The notes: generated by a model from the sequence alone, not told the origin. Numbered from the stretch's first letter, positions 36,069 to 45,176 are shown. The stretch is 64,000 nt of DNA from CAZEQK01 sp964514395 (GCA_964514395.1 CAZEQK010000004.1:65636-129635), one strand, 5' to 3'. Numbers and translations are program-made.

Positions 36069-36657
36069 AAAAATCATTTTGGTAACAGGTGGCGTTCGGA
36101 GCGGAAAATCACGCTTTGCCCAAGAATTAGCAATACAATATGGAAATCAAGTTCGTTACATTGCAACAGCAGAAGCAAAGGATAATGAAATGGAAAAAAG
36201 AATTCTTCTGCACAAAAAAAATCGTCCAAATACTTGGTTAACAATAGAAGAACCGCTTGAACTTGCAAAGTTATTTAAAAATAGGTATAGCAACAATCAT
36301 AGAGATACTCTTTTTGATAGAAATTCAGATGAGGTGTTAACATTAATTGATTGTATTACAATATGGACATCTAACCTATTATTGCAAGAATCTGAAGGAA
36401 ACGATGTATGGAAAACAGAAAACGGATTAAAAAAAGTAGAAGGTATAGTAGATGATTTCCTTATTTCATTACAAAATTATCCTTATTCAATAATCATCGT
36501 TACAAACGAAGTAGGTTGGGGTGGCATTGCGATGAATTCTTTAGGTAGGGTTTATCAAGATTTTTTAGGATGGACTAATCAAAAAATAGCTGCAATAGCA
36601 GATGAAGTCTATTTGGTTGCGTCTGGTATACCAATTAAAATAAAACCGAATGAATAG
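36052..36657 (+). CDS. cobU: Adenosylcobinamide kinase / adenosylcobinamide-phosphate guanylyltransferase
   Basis: Bifunctional enzyme that phosphorylates adenosylcobinamide and adds GMP. 201 residues, P-loop TGGVRSGKSRFAQELA at the N-terminus. The guanylylated His would lie in ILLHKKNRPNTW (HxxxRP). The later block TNEVGWGGIAMNSLGRVYQD departs from the usual TNEVGxGxVPxNxxxR, with IAM in place of IVP. Start is TTG 36052 inside cobD, with GAGGTC upstream. Translation is probably coupled. Confidence 0.9.
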   Translation: MYQKDKKIILVTGGVRSGKSRFAQELAIQYGNQVRYIATAEAKDNEMEKRILLHKKNRPNTWLTIEEPLELAKLFKNRYSNNHRDTLFDRNSDEVLTLIDCITIWTSNLLLQESEGNDVWKTENGLKKVEGIVDDFLISLQNYPYSIIIVTNEVGWGGIAMNSLGRVYQDFLGWTNQKIAAIADEVYLVASGIPIKIKPNE

Positions 36658-36685
36658 AAAATTAGATAAAGGAAGTAATTTAATA

Positions 36686-37435
36686 ATGAAAAGTAATTGG
36701 TTGCATGCATTAGGATTATCTATTCAATATTTTAGTCGTATTCCGTTACCATTATCATTACGATATGAAGAAGAAACAATCAAAAGGTCAATTTTTTTTC
36801 TTCCCTTTGTTGGTTGGATTATAGGAATTTTTTTATATTATTTTTATCAAGGAATACAGATTTTCTTTCCAATACCAGTTCTTTCGGTATTGCTAATCTC
36901 TTTTTTAATGTGGATGACAGGTGCTTTACATGCCGATGGTTGGATGGATGTTTGGGATGGGATTGGTAGTAGTCGAAGCAAAGAACGTATGCTAATTATT
37001 ATGCAGGACAGTCGAGTTGGAGCTATGGGTGTAGTTGGATTTGTAATTTTATTTGCTATAAAAGCGACTAGTTTAGTAGTTTTAATAAAATCTCCTTTTC
37101 GATTAGAAGTTTTGATGTTTACTCCAATCATTGCTAGATGGGGAGTGTTATTAGCTATTAACCTTTTTCCCTATGCCCGAAAAAAAGGTTTAGGGATGCA
37201 GTTTAAAGATTGGTTGACATGGCCTATTTTTTTATTAACTTTTTTTTGGATTATACCAATGTTTTGGTTTAGTGCTTATTTTTTATTGATGTTAGCTGTT
37301 ATCATTTTATTTGTACTCGTATCAGGATTTTACTTTACAAAAAAGCTGGGTGGACTAACTGGAGACGTCTATGGTTGGTTGATAGAAGGTGGAGAAGCAT
37401 TACTCTGGCTTACATTCGTTATTTGGAGTTATTAA
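36686..37435 (+). CDS. cobS: Adenosylcobinamide-GDP ribazoletransferase (cobalamin synthase)
   Basis: Integral membrane enzyme that joins adenosylcobinamide-GDP with alpha-ribazole (phosphate). 250 residues with about six or seven membrane segments. The family signatures are FSRIPLP near the N-terminus, ALHADGWMDVWDGIGSSRSKERMLIIMQDSR, quoted here as ALHADGWMDVWDG and MQDSRVGAMGV, and GGLTGDVYG near the end. An earlier ATG (36650) overlaps cobU and has no ribosome binding site; AAAGGAAG sits about 10 bases before 36686. Confidence 0.94.
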   Translation: MKSNWLHALGLSIQYFSRIPLPLSLRYEEETIKRSIFFLPFVGWIIGIFLYYFYQGIQIFFPIPVLSVLLISFLMWMTGALHADGWMDVWDGIGSSRSKERMLIIMQDSRVGAMGVVGFVILFAIKATSLVVLIKSPFRLEVLMFTPIIARWGVLLAINLFPYARKKGLGMQFKDWLTWPIFLLTFFWIIPMFWFSAYFLLMLAVIILFVLVSGFYFTKKLGGLTGDVYGWLIEGGEALLWLTFVIWSY

Positions 37436-37466
37436 ATTTCTAAATATCTATACTATGAGGTGTATA

Positions 37467-38042
37467 ATGAAGTTTTATCTTATGCGTCATGGAAAAACAA
37501 GTTTAAATGGGAAAGGTATATTACTAGGTCGAAGTGACCCTGGCTTATTAGATCAAAATGATTCTGATTTGATAAGGAAAATAGATTTTTTAAAAAATAT
37601 TTCATGGGAATATTTAATACATAGTGGTACAAGACGAACAAATGAAACTGTTTCTATCATTCAAAAAAATTTTTCTAAGGAAATACCATCTTGTTTTGAT
37701 GAACGTTTACAAGAATTAGATTTTGGCGATTGGGAATTAAAAAGCTATGATTGGTTGTATCAACATCAGCGCGAATTATTTTTGCAATGGCTAGATGACC
37801 CATTTTCTATTTCTCCTCCTCAAGGAGAAACGTTAGTTCAACTAAAAGATCGTCTATTTTCCTTTTTTGAAGAATGGTCCCATAAAGATGATGGTCTCAT
37901 TTTGATTGTTACTCATGGTGGCCCCATACGATTACTTTGGTCTATGATACATCATACCTCCTTTTATGGGAAAGAAGTATTACCCGCTTCCCTTTTTTAT
38001 TTAGATTGGCAAAAACAAAACATAATCGAAATTAAAGAGTAA
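37467..38042 (+). CDS. cobC: Alpha-ribazole phosphatase-type histidine phosphatase
   Basis: Removes the phosphate from alpha-ribazole 5'-phosphate or adenosylcobalamin 5'-phosphate. 191 residues; phospho-His motif LMRHGKTSLNGKG at the N-terminus, ELDFGDWE near residue 80, second His in IVTHGGPIRLLW. The reading frame extends to 37389 inside cobS, but GAGGTGTATA directly precedes ATG 37467, giving MKFYLMRHG. Context within the cob operon supports the cobC role over other family functions. Confidence 0.88.
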   Translation: MKFYLMRHGKTSLNGKGILLGRSDPGLLDQNDSDLIRKIDFLKNISWEYLIHSGTRRTNETVSIIQKNFSKEIPSCFDERLQELDFGDWELKSYDWLYQHQRELFLQWLDDPFSISPPQGETLVQLKDRLFSFFEEWSHKDDGLILIVTHGGPIRLLWSMIHHTSFYGKEVLPASLFYLDWQKQNIIEIKE

Positions 38043-38054
38043 GGAGGTAAAAAT

Positions 38055-39542
38055 ATGGCTAAGACATTGATGGTCGTTGGTACAGGTTCAGACGTAGGTA
38101 AAAGCATGGTCGTAACAGCTCTTTGCAGATATTATGCAAAAAAAGGAGTAGCCGTTACCCCATTCAAGGCTCAAAATATGGCACTTAATTCTTATGTGAC
38201 GATAGATAGTAAGGAAATAGGGAGAGCACAGGGCTTACAAGCAGAAGCAGCTGATATTATAGCAACAGCGGAGATGAATCCAGTTCTTCTAAAGCCAAGT
38301 CAAGTTAATAAATCCCAAGTCGTTGTTTTAGGAAAACCAATGCATGAAATGAATTTTAGGGAGTATCATGAAACAAAATACGAAACTCTAAAAGGAATTA
38401 TTCAGCAATCCTTAAAGCATCTTCAAGAAATTTATGAATTAATCGTGATTGAAGGGGCAGGAAGTCCTGTTGAAATGAATTTAAAAGATAGAGATTTAGT
38501 CAATATGAAGGTAGCAGAATGGGCAGATGCTGATGTCATACTGGTGGCAGACATTGACCGTGGGGGCGTTTTTGCTCAAATCGTTGGCACGCTTGCTTTA
38601 TTAACAGAGGAAGAACTAAAACGGGTTAAAGGGATTCTTATTAACAAATTCCGGGGGGATATGACCCTTTTTCAATCAGGAATAGATTGGTTAGAAAATT
38701 ATACTGGTGTCCCGATATTAGGTGTTTTACCCTATATTCATTTACCTGAATGGGAGGAAGAAGATTCTGTTGCTTTAACAAAGGGCACAAAGAAAAAGGA
38801 TAATGCAGAAATTAATATTGTGGTTATTCAATACCCTTATTTATCAAATTATACCGATTTTCTTGCCTTGGAATTGGAAGAAGATATACAAATTAGCTAT
38901 GTAAAAAATGTAAAAGATTTTGGCAATCCTCATGTTGTTATTATGCCAGGTACAAAAAATACTATGGAAGATTTACAGTTTTTACGAAGCTCTGGATTAG
39001 AAGCAAAAATATTAGAGCATGTTGCTCAAAAAAAAGAACTAATAGGAATATGTGGTGGATATCAAATGATGGGTAATTATCTATTCGATCCTAATTTGAT
39101 AGAGTCAAGCTATCCTAAATTAAAAGGGTTAGCTTTATTACCAATGTATACTTATTTTCATACTGAAAAGAAGACAATTCGTGTAAAAGGGGAAACAATA
39201 GCTAATCACATTCCTATTTTTGGTTATGAAATCCATATGGGACAAATCGAATGGCAAAGAATGCAAACTCCTATGTTTCAACTAACAGATGGTTCTTTTG
39301 ATGGTGCACACCATGAAACGCTATCAGTTTGGGGAACATTTATCCATGGTATCTTTGATTCTGATGATTTTCGTCATCAATGGTTAGAAGCAATAAGAAA
39401 AAAATATCAATTATCACCAAGGAATAATCGAGTCTCCTATAGTCAAAGAAAAGAATCGATGTTCGCTAAATTAGAAGCTTGGATCCATGATTCTCAAAGA
39501 AAGGAAGGAATAAGTTTATTAGAAAAGAGATTAAATCAATAA
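38055..39542 (+). CDS. cobQ: Cobyric acid synthase
   Basis: Glutamine- and ATP-dependent amidation of carboxylates b, d, e and g (also CbiP). 495 residues. N-terminal ATPase GTGSDVGKSMVVTALCRYY and FKAQNMALNSYVT; C-terminal glutamine amidotransferase with nucleophile C333 in GICGGYQMMG and the catalytic His in WGTFIHGIFD. AAGGAGG before the ATG. Last gene of the assembly operon; a remnant of the structured repeat starts at its TAA. Confidence 0.95.
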   Translation: MAKTLMVVGTGSDVGKSMVVTALCRYYAKKGVAVTPFKAQNMALNSYVTIDSKEIGRAQGLQAEAADIIATAEMNPVLLKPSQVNKSQVVVLGKPMHEMNFREYHETKYETLKGIIQQSLKHLQEIYELIVIEGAGSPVEMNLKDRDLVNMKVAEWADADVILVADIDRGGVFAQIVGTLALLTEEELKRVKGILINKFRGDMTLFQSGIDWLENYTGVPILGVLPYIHLPEWEEEDSVALTKGTKKKDNAEINIVVIQYPYLSNYTDFLALELEEDIQISYVKNVKDFGNPHVVIMPGTKNTMEDLQFLRSSGLEAKILEHVAQKKELIGICGGYQMMGNYLFDPNLIESSYPKLKGLALLPMYTYFHTEKKTIRVKGETIANHIPIFGYEIHMGQIEWQRMQTPMFQLTDGSFDGAHHETLSVWGTFIHGIFDSDDFRHQWLEAIRKKYQLSPRNNRVSYSQRKESMFAKLEAWIHDSQRKEGISLLEKRLNQ

Positions 39543-39586
39543 AGAGGACTTGGTTCAGATGGAGTCTTGTTGAAACCGAAGATAAA
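39541..39586 (+). repeat. Structured repeat core, copy H (internally deleted)
   Basis: AAAGAGGACTTGGTTCAGAT then GGAG is joined directly to TCTTGTTGAAACCGAAGATA, that is, the first and last blocks of the 175-base element. The interior is missing between two GGAG motifs. It starts within the cobQ stop codon, as copy G does at cobT. Confidence 0.72.
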
Positions 39587-39675
39587 GTTGGCTTTAGCTA
39601 TGAAAATAGATTATTTATTCTATACTTGAAAAAAACTTTTAAAAAGATATAATAAAAAAGACAAAGCAATAGCAC

Positions 39676-39900
39676 ATAGTGAATAGGTTCTTTCAGATAC
39701 TGCTGAAAGATGAAAAGGGAAGTTCGGTGAAAAACCGACGCGGTCCCGCCACTGTAATTTGGAAGCATTCCACATGATCCACTGTCTTTCATAAAGATGG
39801 GAAGGGGTGGAAATGCATTGCCACTAGCCAGGAGACCTACCTATTCATTATAGCTACTCCTTCGAGGAAAAGGAACGGCGATTTGGTTATGTATTGAAGT
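39676..39900 (+). promoter_or_regulatory. Cobalamin riboswitch 2 (btu operon)
   Basis: P1 arms GAATAGGT (39681-39688) and ACCTATTC (39838-39845) pair perfectly. The core shows GGGAAGTTCGGTGAAAAACC, then GACGCGGTCCCGCCACTGTA. The B12 box is GCCACTAGCCAGGAGACCT at 39820-39838. It precedes btuFCD, so uptake should fall when cobalamin is abundant. Confidence 0.95.
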
Positions 39901-39949
39901 TAAACTACTTGATTCACAAACAATACATAATTAACGCATGATACATATT

Positions 39950-39982
39950 CCCTTTTTTCCGTTAGGATAAAAGGGTTTTTAT
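39950..39982 (+). terminator. Terminator of cobalamin riboswitch 2
   Basis: CCCTTTT pairs with AAAAGGG, with inner CC/GG, then five Ts. It ends about 140 bases before btuF; nothing else is seen in 39983-40110 apart from the btuF ribosome binding site. Confidence 0.75.
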
Positions 39983-40124
39983 TTTCAAAAATCATCGCCA
40001 TTTGCTTTTGTTTATTTTATTTCCTCGACATGATTTCATAGGTAGATCGAAAAGTTATCATAACGATGGATTCATTAACTTTTTGAATAGTTACCAGAAA
40101 TACAAAGAAAAGGGAGAGTTAAAC

Positions 40125-41099
40125 ATGTTGAAGAAAAGCTTAATTTTATTAACGGTAGTTTTACTAGTTTCAGGTATATTTACAGGTTGCTCAGCTTCAG
40201 TACAAAAATCCACAACAGAGGTAAAAGAACAGGGAGTAAAGGATCAATCAACAACAGCATCAATTGCAACAACCTATCCTTTAACGATTAAAGATGATAC
40301 TGGAGCAGAAGTTAATATTCAATCAGAACCAAAAAGAATTATATCCCTTATACCAAGCAATACCGAAATACTTTTTGCACTTGGTTTAACAGGTAAAGTA
40401 GTAGCTGTAACGAAATACGCTAACTATCCTAAAGATGTACAAGATAAGGTTGAATATGTTTTTCAAGACGGTTTGAATCCAAATATGGAACAAATTTTAA
40501 ACTTACAGCCTGACTTAATTATTTTAGGATCTCTTAATAAAGATTTGACTAATAAGGTTCGAGAATTAAAAATACCAATTGTTACTTATAGTCCACAAAG
40601 TATAGATGCAGTTTATCAAACAATTAATAGCTTAGGGGTTTTAACGAATACTCAAGAAAATGCAAAACAGATCGTTAAGGAGATGAAAAATAAGGAAAAG
40701 AAAATTTCAGATCAAATATCTAAGCTAAAGCCCGAAGATAAAATTCGAGTATGGACTGAGGTATCACCAGATTTATGGACACCAGGTAAAGGAACTTTTC
40801 TGGATGAGGTCATTACCAAAGCAGGTGGAATTAACATCGTAAATGATCAAGGTTGGAAGCAGTACAATGAAGAAAAAGTAATAGCTGCTAATCCGCAAGT
40901 AATTCTTACAACATACAGTTATTATGTACCTAATCCAGCTGAGAAAATTCTTGCTCGTGAAGGCTGGCAGAATGTAGATGCTATTATAAATAAGCGTGTA
41001 ATAGATCTTAATAGTGATCTTGTGACTCGTCCTGGTCCACGTATTATCGATGGTATGGAAGAAATTGCAAAAGCTTTATATCCAAATTTAATGAAGTAG
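40125..41099 (+). CDS. btuF: Cobalamin/corrinoid ABC transporter substrate-binding lipoprotein
   Basis: Surface lipoprotein that captures corrinoids for BtuCD. 324 residues; signal MLKKSLILLTVVLLVSGIF, lipobox FTGC. Mature protein has the class III binding-protein fold with the PKRIISLIPSNTEILFALG block and EVSPDLWTPGKGTFLDEVI-type second lobe, quoted as VSPDLWTPGKGTFLDEV. The frame opens at 40002, but only ATG 40125 has a ribosome binding site (AAGGGAGAG) and gives a signal peptide. Iron-siderophore proteins share the fold; the B12 riboswitch fixes the ligand. Confidence 0.93.
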   Translation: MLKKSLILLTVVLLVSGIFTGCSASVQKSTTEVKEQGVKDQSTTASIATTYPLTIKDDTGAEVNIQSEPKRIISLIPSNTEILFALGLTGKVVAVTKYANYPKDVQDKVEYVFQDGLNPNMEQILNLQPDLIILGSLNKDLTNKVRELKIPIVTYSPQSIDAVYQTINSLGVLTNTQENAKQIVKEMKNKEKKISDQISKLKPEDKIRVWTEVSPDLWTPGKGTFLDEVITKAGGINIVNDQGWKQYNEEKVIAANPQVILTTYSYYVPNPAEKILAREGWQNVDAIINKRVIDLNSDLVTRPGPRIIDGMEEIAKALYPNLMK

Positions 41100-41108
41100 G
41101 TTGTTCTA

Positions 41109-42140
41109 ATGATTAAAAAGAGAAAAACAATAATACTATTAGGAGGACTTTTCCTCCCACTCTTTTTTTCAATCATATTTAGTATTATGGTTGGAGCGGT
41201 ATATTTACCTTTTGAATTGGTAACTAAGATTTTATTATATCGGATTCCCATTTTTCATTTTAATCATACTTGGACGACTGGGCAAGAGTCGATTATTTGG
41301 AATTTACGTATGCCAAGGATTTTTTTAGCTATTATTGTAGGAGCGGTACTATCGATTTCTGGTGTAGCTTTTCAAGGAGTATTGCGTAATCCTTTAGCTG
41401 ATCCATATATTCTTGGTATTTCTTCTGGAGCAGCTTTAGGGGCTACAATGACCTTTCTTTTTGTTCCTGTAAAATGGATGTTTGGCTATTTCACACTTCC
41501 TTTATTCGCCTTTCTTGGGGGGATTTTTGCTCTTGGCTTTGTTATTTTTTTAAATGGTAAAGTGAGTGAAAATAATACCATTATTCTTACAGGGGTTATT
41601 GCTCAATCATTATTTGGTGCAATTCTTTCTTTTTTAATATCCATTTCTAACCAGAAAATGCAAATGATTATTTTCTGGATGATGGGAAGCTTGGCTAATC
41701 ATGATTGGATTGATGTGTTTATTCTTCTTCCATACTTAGCTATTGGAGGTATTTATTTATTGTTTCAGTATCGTGACCTTAATTTATTATCTTTAGGGGA
41801 ATCTTCAGCTACACATTTAGGGATGGATGTAGAAAAGAAGAAAATGCAAATTCTTATTATGGCTTCACTATTAGCTGCATCAGTTGTATCTATAGTTGGG
41901 ATAATTGGCTTTGTTGGATTAATTGTTCCTCATATGATTCGAATAGTAACAGGGCCTGATCATCGTATCTTATTACCTGTATCAATATTAGCAGGAGGGA
42001 TATTCCTTCTTTGGGCAGATACATTGGCGCGAACAATGGTACCTTCAAGGGAAGTTCCTATAGGAGTGATTACAGCTTTTGTCGGTGCACCGTTTTTTGC
42101 ATATTTACTAAGAAAAGCATTAAGGAGGGGAGAAGGTTGA
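41109..42140 (+). CDS. btuC: Cobalamin ABC transporter permease
   Basis: FecCD/BtuC-type permease of 343 residues with about ten membrane helices. Signatures are WNLRMPRIFLAIIVGAVLSISG near residue 60, here in two parts WNLRMPRIFLAI and GAVLSISGVAFQG, then NPLADPYILGISSGAALGA and the ATPase-contacting GFVGLIVPHMIRI. Starts 9 bases after btuF and is followed by btuD with a 2-base gap, so expression is coupled. Confidence 0.94.
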   Translation: MIKKRKTIILLGGLFLPLFFSIIFSIMVGAVYLPFELVTKILLYRIPIFHFNHTWTTGQESIIWNLRMPRIFLAIIVGAVLSISGVAFQGVLRNPLADPYILGISSGAALGATMTFLFVPVKWMFGYFTLPLFAFLGGIFALGFVIFLNGKVSENNTIILTGVIAQSLFGAILSFLISISNQKMQMIIFWMMGSLANHDWIDVFILLPYLAIGGIYLLFQYRDLNLLSLGESSATHLGMDVEKKKMQILIMASLLAASVVSIVGIIGFVGLIVPHMIRIVTGPDHRILLPVSILAGGIFLLWADTLARTMVPSREVPIGVITAFVGAPFFAYLLRKALRRGEG

Positions 42141-42142
42141 AT

Positions 42143-42910
42143 ATGATAGAGGCTCGTCATATTTCTCACTCATTTGGTAAAAAGCTAGTGTTATCTGATG
42201 TAACCTTTGATATTAAAAAAGGAGAAATATTTGGTATTATTGGACCAAATGGTAGTGGAAAAACAACACTTCTCCGTGCTATTAGTGGGTTATTTCCTAT
42301 TCATGATGGTGAAATTTTGTTTCAAAATAAATCTATAAAACAATATAAACGTAAAGAACTTGCAAAATATATAGCTGTTTTGGCTCAAGAGGGAATCCCT
42401 CATACAGCATTTACGGTTGAGGAAGTGGTTGCGATGGGACGCTATCCATGGTTAAATCTCTTTTCTGATTTGAAGGAAAAGGATATATCTTTAATCAAAG
42501 AAGCGTTACAAGCATTAGATTTATGGGAAAAGCGCAATCAATCTGTAAACACATTATCTGGGGGAGAAAGGCAATTAGTTTCACTTGCTCAGTCAATGGT
42601 ACAAGAACCTAGACTCCTTTTTCTTGATGAACCAACAACCTATTTAGATATCGGTCATCAAGTGGCAGTGATGCAACAGATACGAAGATGGTATATAGAA
42701 AAAGAATTAACCGTGGTAACAGTATTACATGATATTAATCTTGCAGCACAATATTGTGATCGATTGCTGCTGTTAAATCAAGGAACGATTCAAACGATTG
42801 GTAGTGTTCCAGAAGTACTAAAAGAAAAGACATTGGAAAGTGTATATAAAACAAAACCTATAATGATTGAACATCCTATTTATAAGGTTCCTCAAATTTT
42901 GTTGCATTGA
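42143..42910 (+). CDS. btuD: Cobalamin ABC transporter ATP-binding protein
   Basis: ATPase subunit of the corrinoid importer, 256 residues. Walker A GPNGSGKTTLL near residue 40, signature LSGGERQLVSLAQ, Walker B LLFLDEPTTYLD, switch His in VLHDINLA. The frame reaches back to 42011 inside btuC, but MIEARHISHSFGKK at 42143, after GGAGGGGAGAAGG, is the natural start. Last gene of the unit, closed by a hairpin shared with the next convergent gene. Confidence 0.94.
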   Translation: MIEARHISHSFGKKLVLSDVTFDIKKGEIFGIIGPNGSGKTTLLRAISGLFPIHDGEILFQNKSIKQYKRKELAKYIAVLAQEGIPHTAFTVEEVVAMGRYPWLNLFSDLKEKDISLIKEALQALDLWEKRNQSVNTLSGGERQLVSLAQSMVQEPRLLFLDEPTTYLDIGHQVAVMQQIRRWYIEKELTVVTVLHDINLAAQYCDRLLLLNQGTIQTIGSVPEVLKEKTLESVYKTKPIMIEHPIYKVPQILLH

Positions 42911-42927
42911 TTTAATCATGATAAGGA

Positions 42928-42958
42928 AAGGAGTAGCTTGAGCTACTCCTTCTTTGTT
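42928..42958. terminator. Terminator between btuD and the convergent phosphatase gene
   Basis: Perfect 11-base stem AAGGAGTAGCT / AGCTACTCCTT with a 2-base loop, then TCTTTGTTT. It overlaps the last codons of the minus-strand gene. Confidence 0.8.
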
Positions 42959-44562
42959 TCATTTTTTAACAAATGTAAAATAAATAGTTTTATATCTTCC
43001 ATACGTAAATGCTTTGGAGTCTCCTCGGTGCCTGTAATAATAAGTGGAACTAATGAATCTGAATCATCAAGGGAACCGTGAGCACTACCGTTATAATGAA
43101 TAGGGGAGTTTCCTGCTGAAAATTCATATCCTTTTTTTGCTGTTACAATTAAAAAAGTGCCCTTGTGGGAGTGTAATGCAGCAGCTATTCTATCTAAAGC
43201 ATTTGGATAGGTACCATATGTTATTGTTTTTTTTATTTTGTCATTTATTTGAATATCTAACACATTGATATCCCCTTTTAATTGCCAATGGTTATCATAA
43301 ATGTCCGTATAGTCTTCTCCAAATTTATATTGAAACTCCTCATTCCCATCACCTTTTAAAACGTTAATCCAATCCCTATTCTGCCAAGCAATGATATCAA
43401 TTTTTTTATTGTTTATTAATTTATTTGCAATATCTTGTAAGGGAACATTGTTACTTAGTGAATATATATAAGCCATTCGTTCATTTACAGCAATCACAAT
43501 ATCAGCATTTTTAGTAATTTTATTAGTTGACGAAATATTATATTCTTTTAATAACTCCTGTAATGCTATTATTGGTTTTTTTCTAAAAGGCTCTACCTTT
43601 GTCTGCCCACTATCTCCTATAATGATAAAGATATTTTTTTCTAGCGCTTTTTCCCATGTCCCATTAGAATCCAATATTTTTTTAAGCTGTTTATCTAGTT
43701 GTTTAAGATTAATAACCGGACCTTTTTTATGTACGATTTGATCCATATCGGGTAAGTATATATAGAGAAAATCTGGTAATTGCTGTTTTCTAATTAAGTA
43801 CATGGCAGTTTGTATAGCAAAGTCATTATTAAAACCATATTTTTTTGTTATATCATCCGTAAAATTTTGTTTTTTTTCAAGGGGATTTGAAAGAGCACCA
43901 TAGCTAAAAAAACTGGGTCCAAGAACCTCTATTTGATTAGGAAGTGATGAAGGACCAGAAATCCATGCTGGAATAGTTAAAATATGTGGTGTTTTCCCAC
44001 GGTAAATCAATCCATTGATTGAGCCAGATGTTACATTTAATTTCTCTAGCTCATCAAATAAGGTTGGTATATTTGGGTTTAGATGTTTTTGATTTAGGTT
44101 TATTACAGAATCTTTAAGTGCTTGATTTATTCCATTCTTAACCGTTTCCATCATTCCAGAACCATAATTTATGATTCTATTTTCTTCCTGTAAGTACCAA
44201 ACTAACCCTGGCACATGATGAAGGCCTGGGCTTGTCCCTGTTAAAAGAGTGCTGTCTATCGTAACAGACATAGTAGGAAATGTTGTTATTAGATTTTTGT
44301 AATATTGACCGTTTTCAATCAAAAATTGAATAGTAGGTAATTCCTTTTTCTTAATACCTATATCAATATTCTTGCTCATTATTGAGTCCACTACAAGAAG
44401 AATAATCTTTTTGTGCTGATTATTTTCAGATAATGCCTTTATTCTATACAAATCTTGTTCGTTTTGTTTAGGGGTCATCCCTTTCATGCTAATGATAAGT
44501 ATAGCAAAAAGAAAAATAACAATAAGAACCCATCGCCATAATTTAACCCATACATTAACCAT
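42943..44562 (-). CDS. Alkaline-phosphatase-superfamily phosphodiesterase/pyrophosphatase-like protein, membrane-anchored
   Basis: A 539-residue protein with one N-terminal membrane helix (about residues 8-26) and an extracellular catalytic domain. Metal-site candidates are the Asp in LLVVDSIM, the nucleophile Thr in TFPTMSVTIDSTLLTG, Asp/His in YLPDMDQIVHKKGP, Asp in IIIGDSGQTKV, and the His in YNGSAHGSL. In the classical family the fourth motif reads DHG; here it is DSG, so one metal-ligand histidine is replaced by serine. Type I phosphodiesterase/nucleotide pyrophosphatase is the nearest family; the substrate is unknown. GAGGTAGTTAG precedes ATG. Confidence 0.82.
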   Translation of the reverse strand: MVNVWVKLWRWVLIVIFLFAILIISMKGMTPKQNEQDLYRIKALSENNQHKKIILLVVDSIMSKNIDIGIKKKELPTIQFLIENGQYYKNLITTFPTMSVTIDSTLLTGTSPGLHHVPGLVWYLQEENRIINYGSGMMETVKNGINQALKDSVINLNQKHLNPNIPTLFDELEKLNVTSGSINGLIYRGKTPHILTIPAWISGPSSLPNQIEVLGPSFFSYGALSNPLEKKQNFTDDITKKYGFNNDFAIQTAMYLIRKQQLPDFLYIYLPDMDQIVHKKGPVINLKQLDKQLKKILDSNGTWEKALEKNIFIIIGDSGQTKVEPFRKKPIIALQELLKEYNISSTNKITKNADIVIAVNERMAYIYSLSNNVPLQDIANKLINNKKIDIIAWQNRDWINVLKGDGNEEFQYKFGEDYTDIYDNHWQLKGDINVLDIQINDKIKKTITYGTYPNALDRIAAALHSHKGTFLIVTAKKGYEFSAGNSPIHYNGSAHGSLDDSDSLVPLIITGTEETPKHLRMEDIKLFILHLLKNETKKE

Positions 44563-44824
44563 CTAACTACCTCTTTTTTTTATGTTTTAAGGTTATTCTT
44601 CCTTAAATGGTTTGTATTATTACAGATAAGTTGAGTTCTGTTTCAATCCTTAAAAATTACCACGATATAATTTTGTTCCCGCCACAAAGTTTTCAATCCA
44701 TTCATTATTTTCTTCATCGTTACATAGAAAACCATAAAAACTCAAGTTCTAAACTTCTTACATAAATATCAGTACTTTTTTGATACAATAATGATAAAGC
44801 TTAATAATGTAAGGAGTGATAAAC

Positions 44825-45127
44825 ATGGCAATTGTAGAAGTGACTATAACACCATTAGGTACAAAAACCCCTAGTGTAAGCTATTATGTTGCAGAGGTAC
44901 ATAAGGTTTTAGAGGAAGCAAATTTATCCCATCAGCTGACACCAATGGGGACTATTATTGAAGGAGAATTGAAGGATATATTAGATGTGATTCAAACAAT
45001 GCATGAGGTTCCTTTCCAAAAAGGAGCACAGAGAGTGTCTACTTCAATTAAGATTGATGATAGGCGCGATAAAATAGCCTCAATGGATCAAAAACTGAAA
45101 TCTGTGCAAGAGAAGCTAACGAAATAG
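44825..45127 (+). CDS. MTH1187/YqgV-type thiamine-binding-family protein
   Basis: Small cytoplasmic ferredoxin-fold protein of 100 residues: MAIVEVTITPLGTKTPSVSY, TPMGTIIEGELKDILDVIQ, and KGAQRVSTSIKIDDRRDK. B. subtilis YqgV and the MTH1187 family bind thiamine or related ligands. An in-frame GTG at 44816 overlaps the AAGGAG box; ATG 44825 is the start. Upstream 44563-44815 contains a plausible promoter region but no clear TPP riboswitch. Terminator follows. Confidence 0.85.
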   Translation: MAIVEVTITPLGTKTPSVSYYVAEVHKVLEEANLSHQLTPMGTIIEGELKDILDVIQTMHEVPFQKGAQRVSTSIKIDDRRDKIASMDQKLKSVQEKLTK

Positions 45128-45141
45128 AATAAAGCATACAT

Positions 45142-45176
45142 AAAATATCATGCGCTTAGAGCATGATATTTTATTC
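45142..45176 (+). terminator. Intrinsic terminator after the thiamine-binding-type gene
   Basis: Perfect 12-base stem AAAATATCATGC / GCATGATATTTT with a 7-base loop and a short T tail. Confidence 0.85.

Noticed and set aside
40922..41251. 109-codon frame opposite btuF/btuC
   Set aside because: Spans the junction of two well-supported genes on the other strand.
44645..44705. Two TTTCAATCC motifs about 48 bases apart, resembling CRISPR repeat ends
   Set aside because: Only two short matches, no full-length repeat, no regular spacing and no cas genes.
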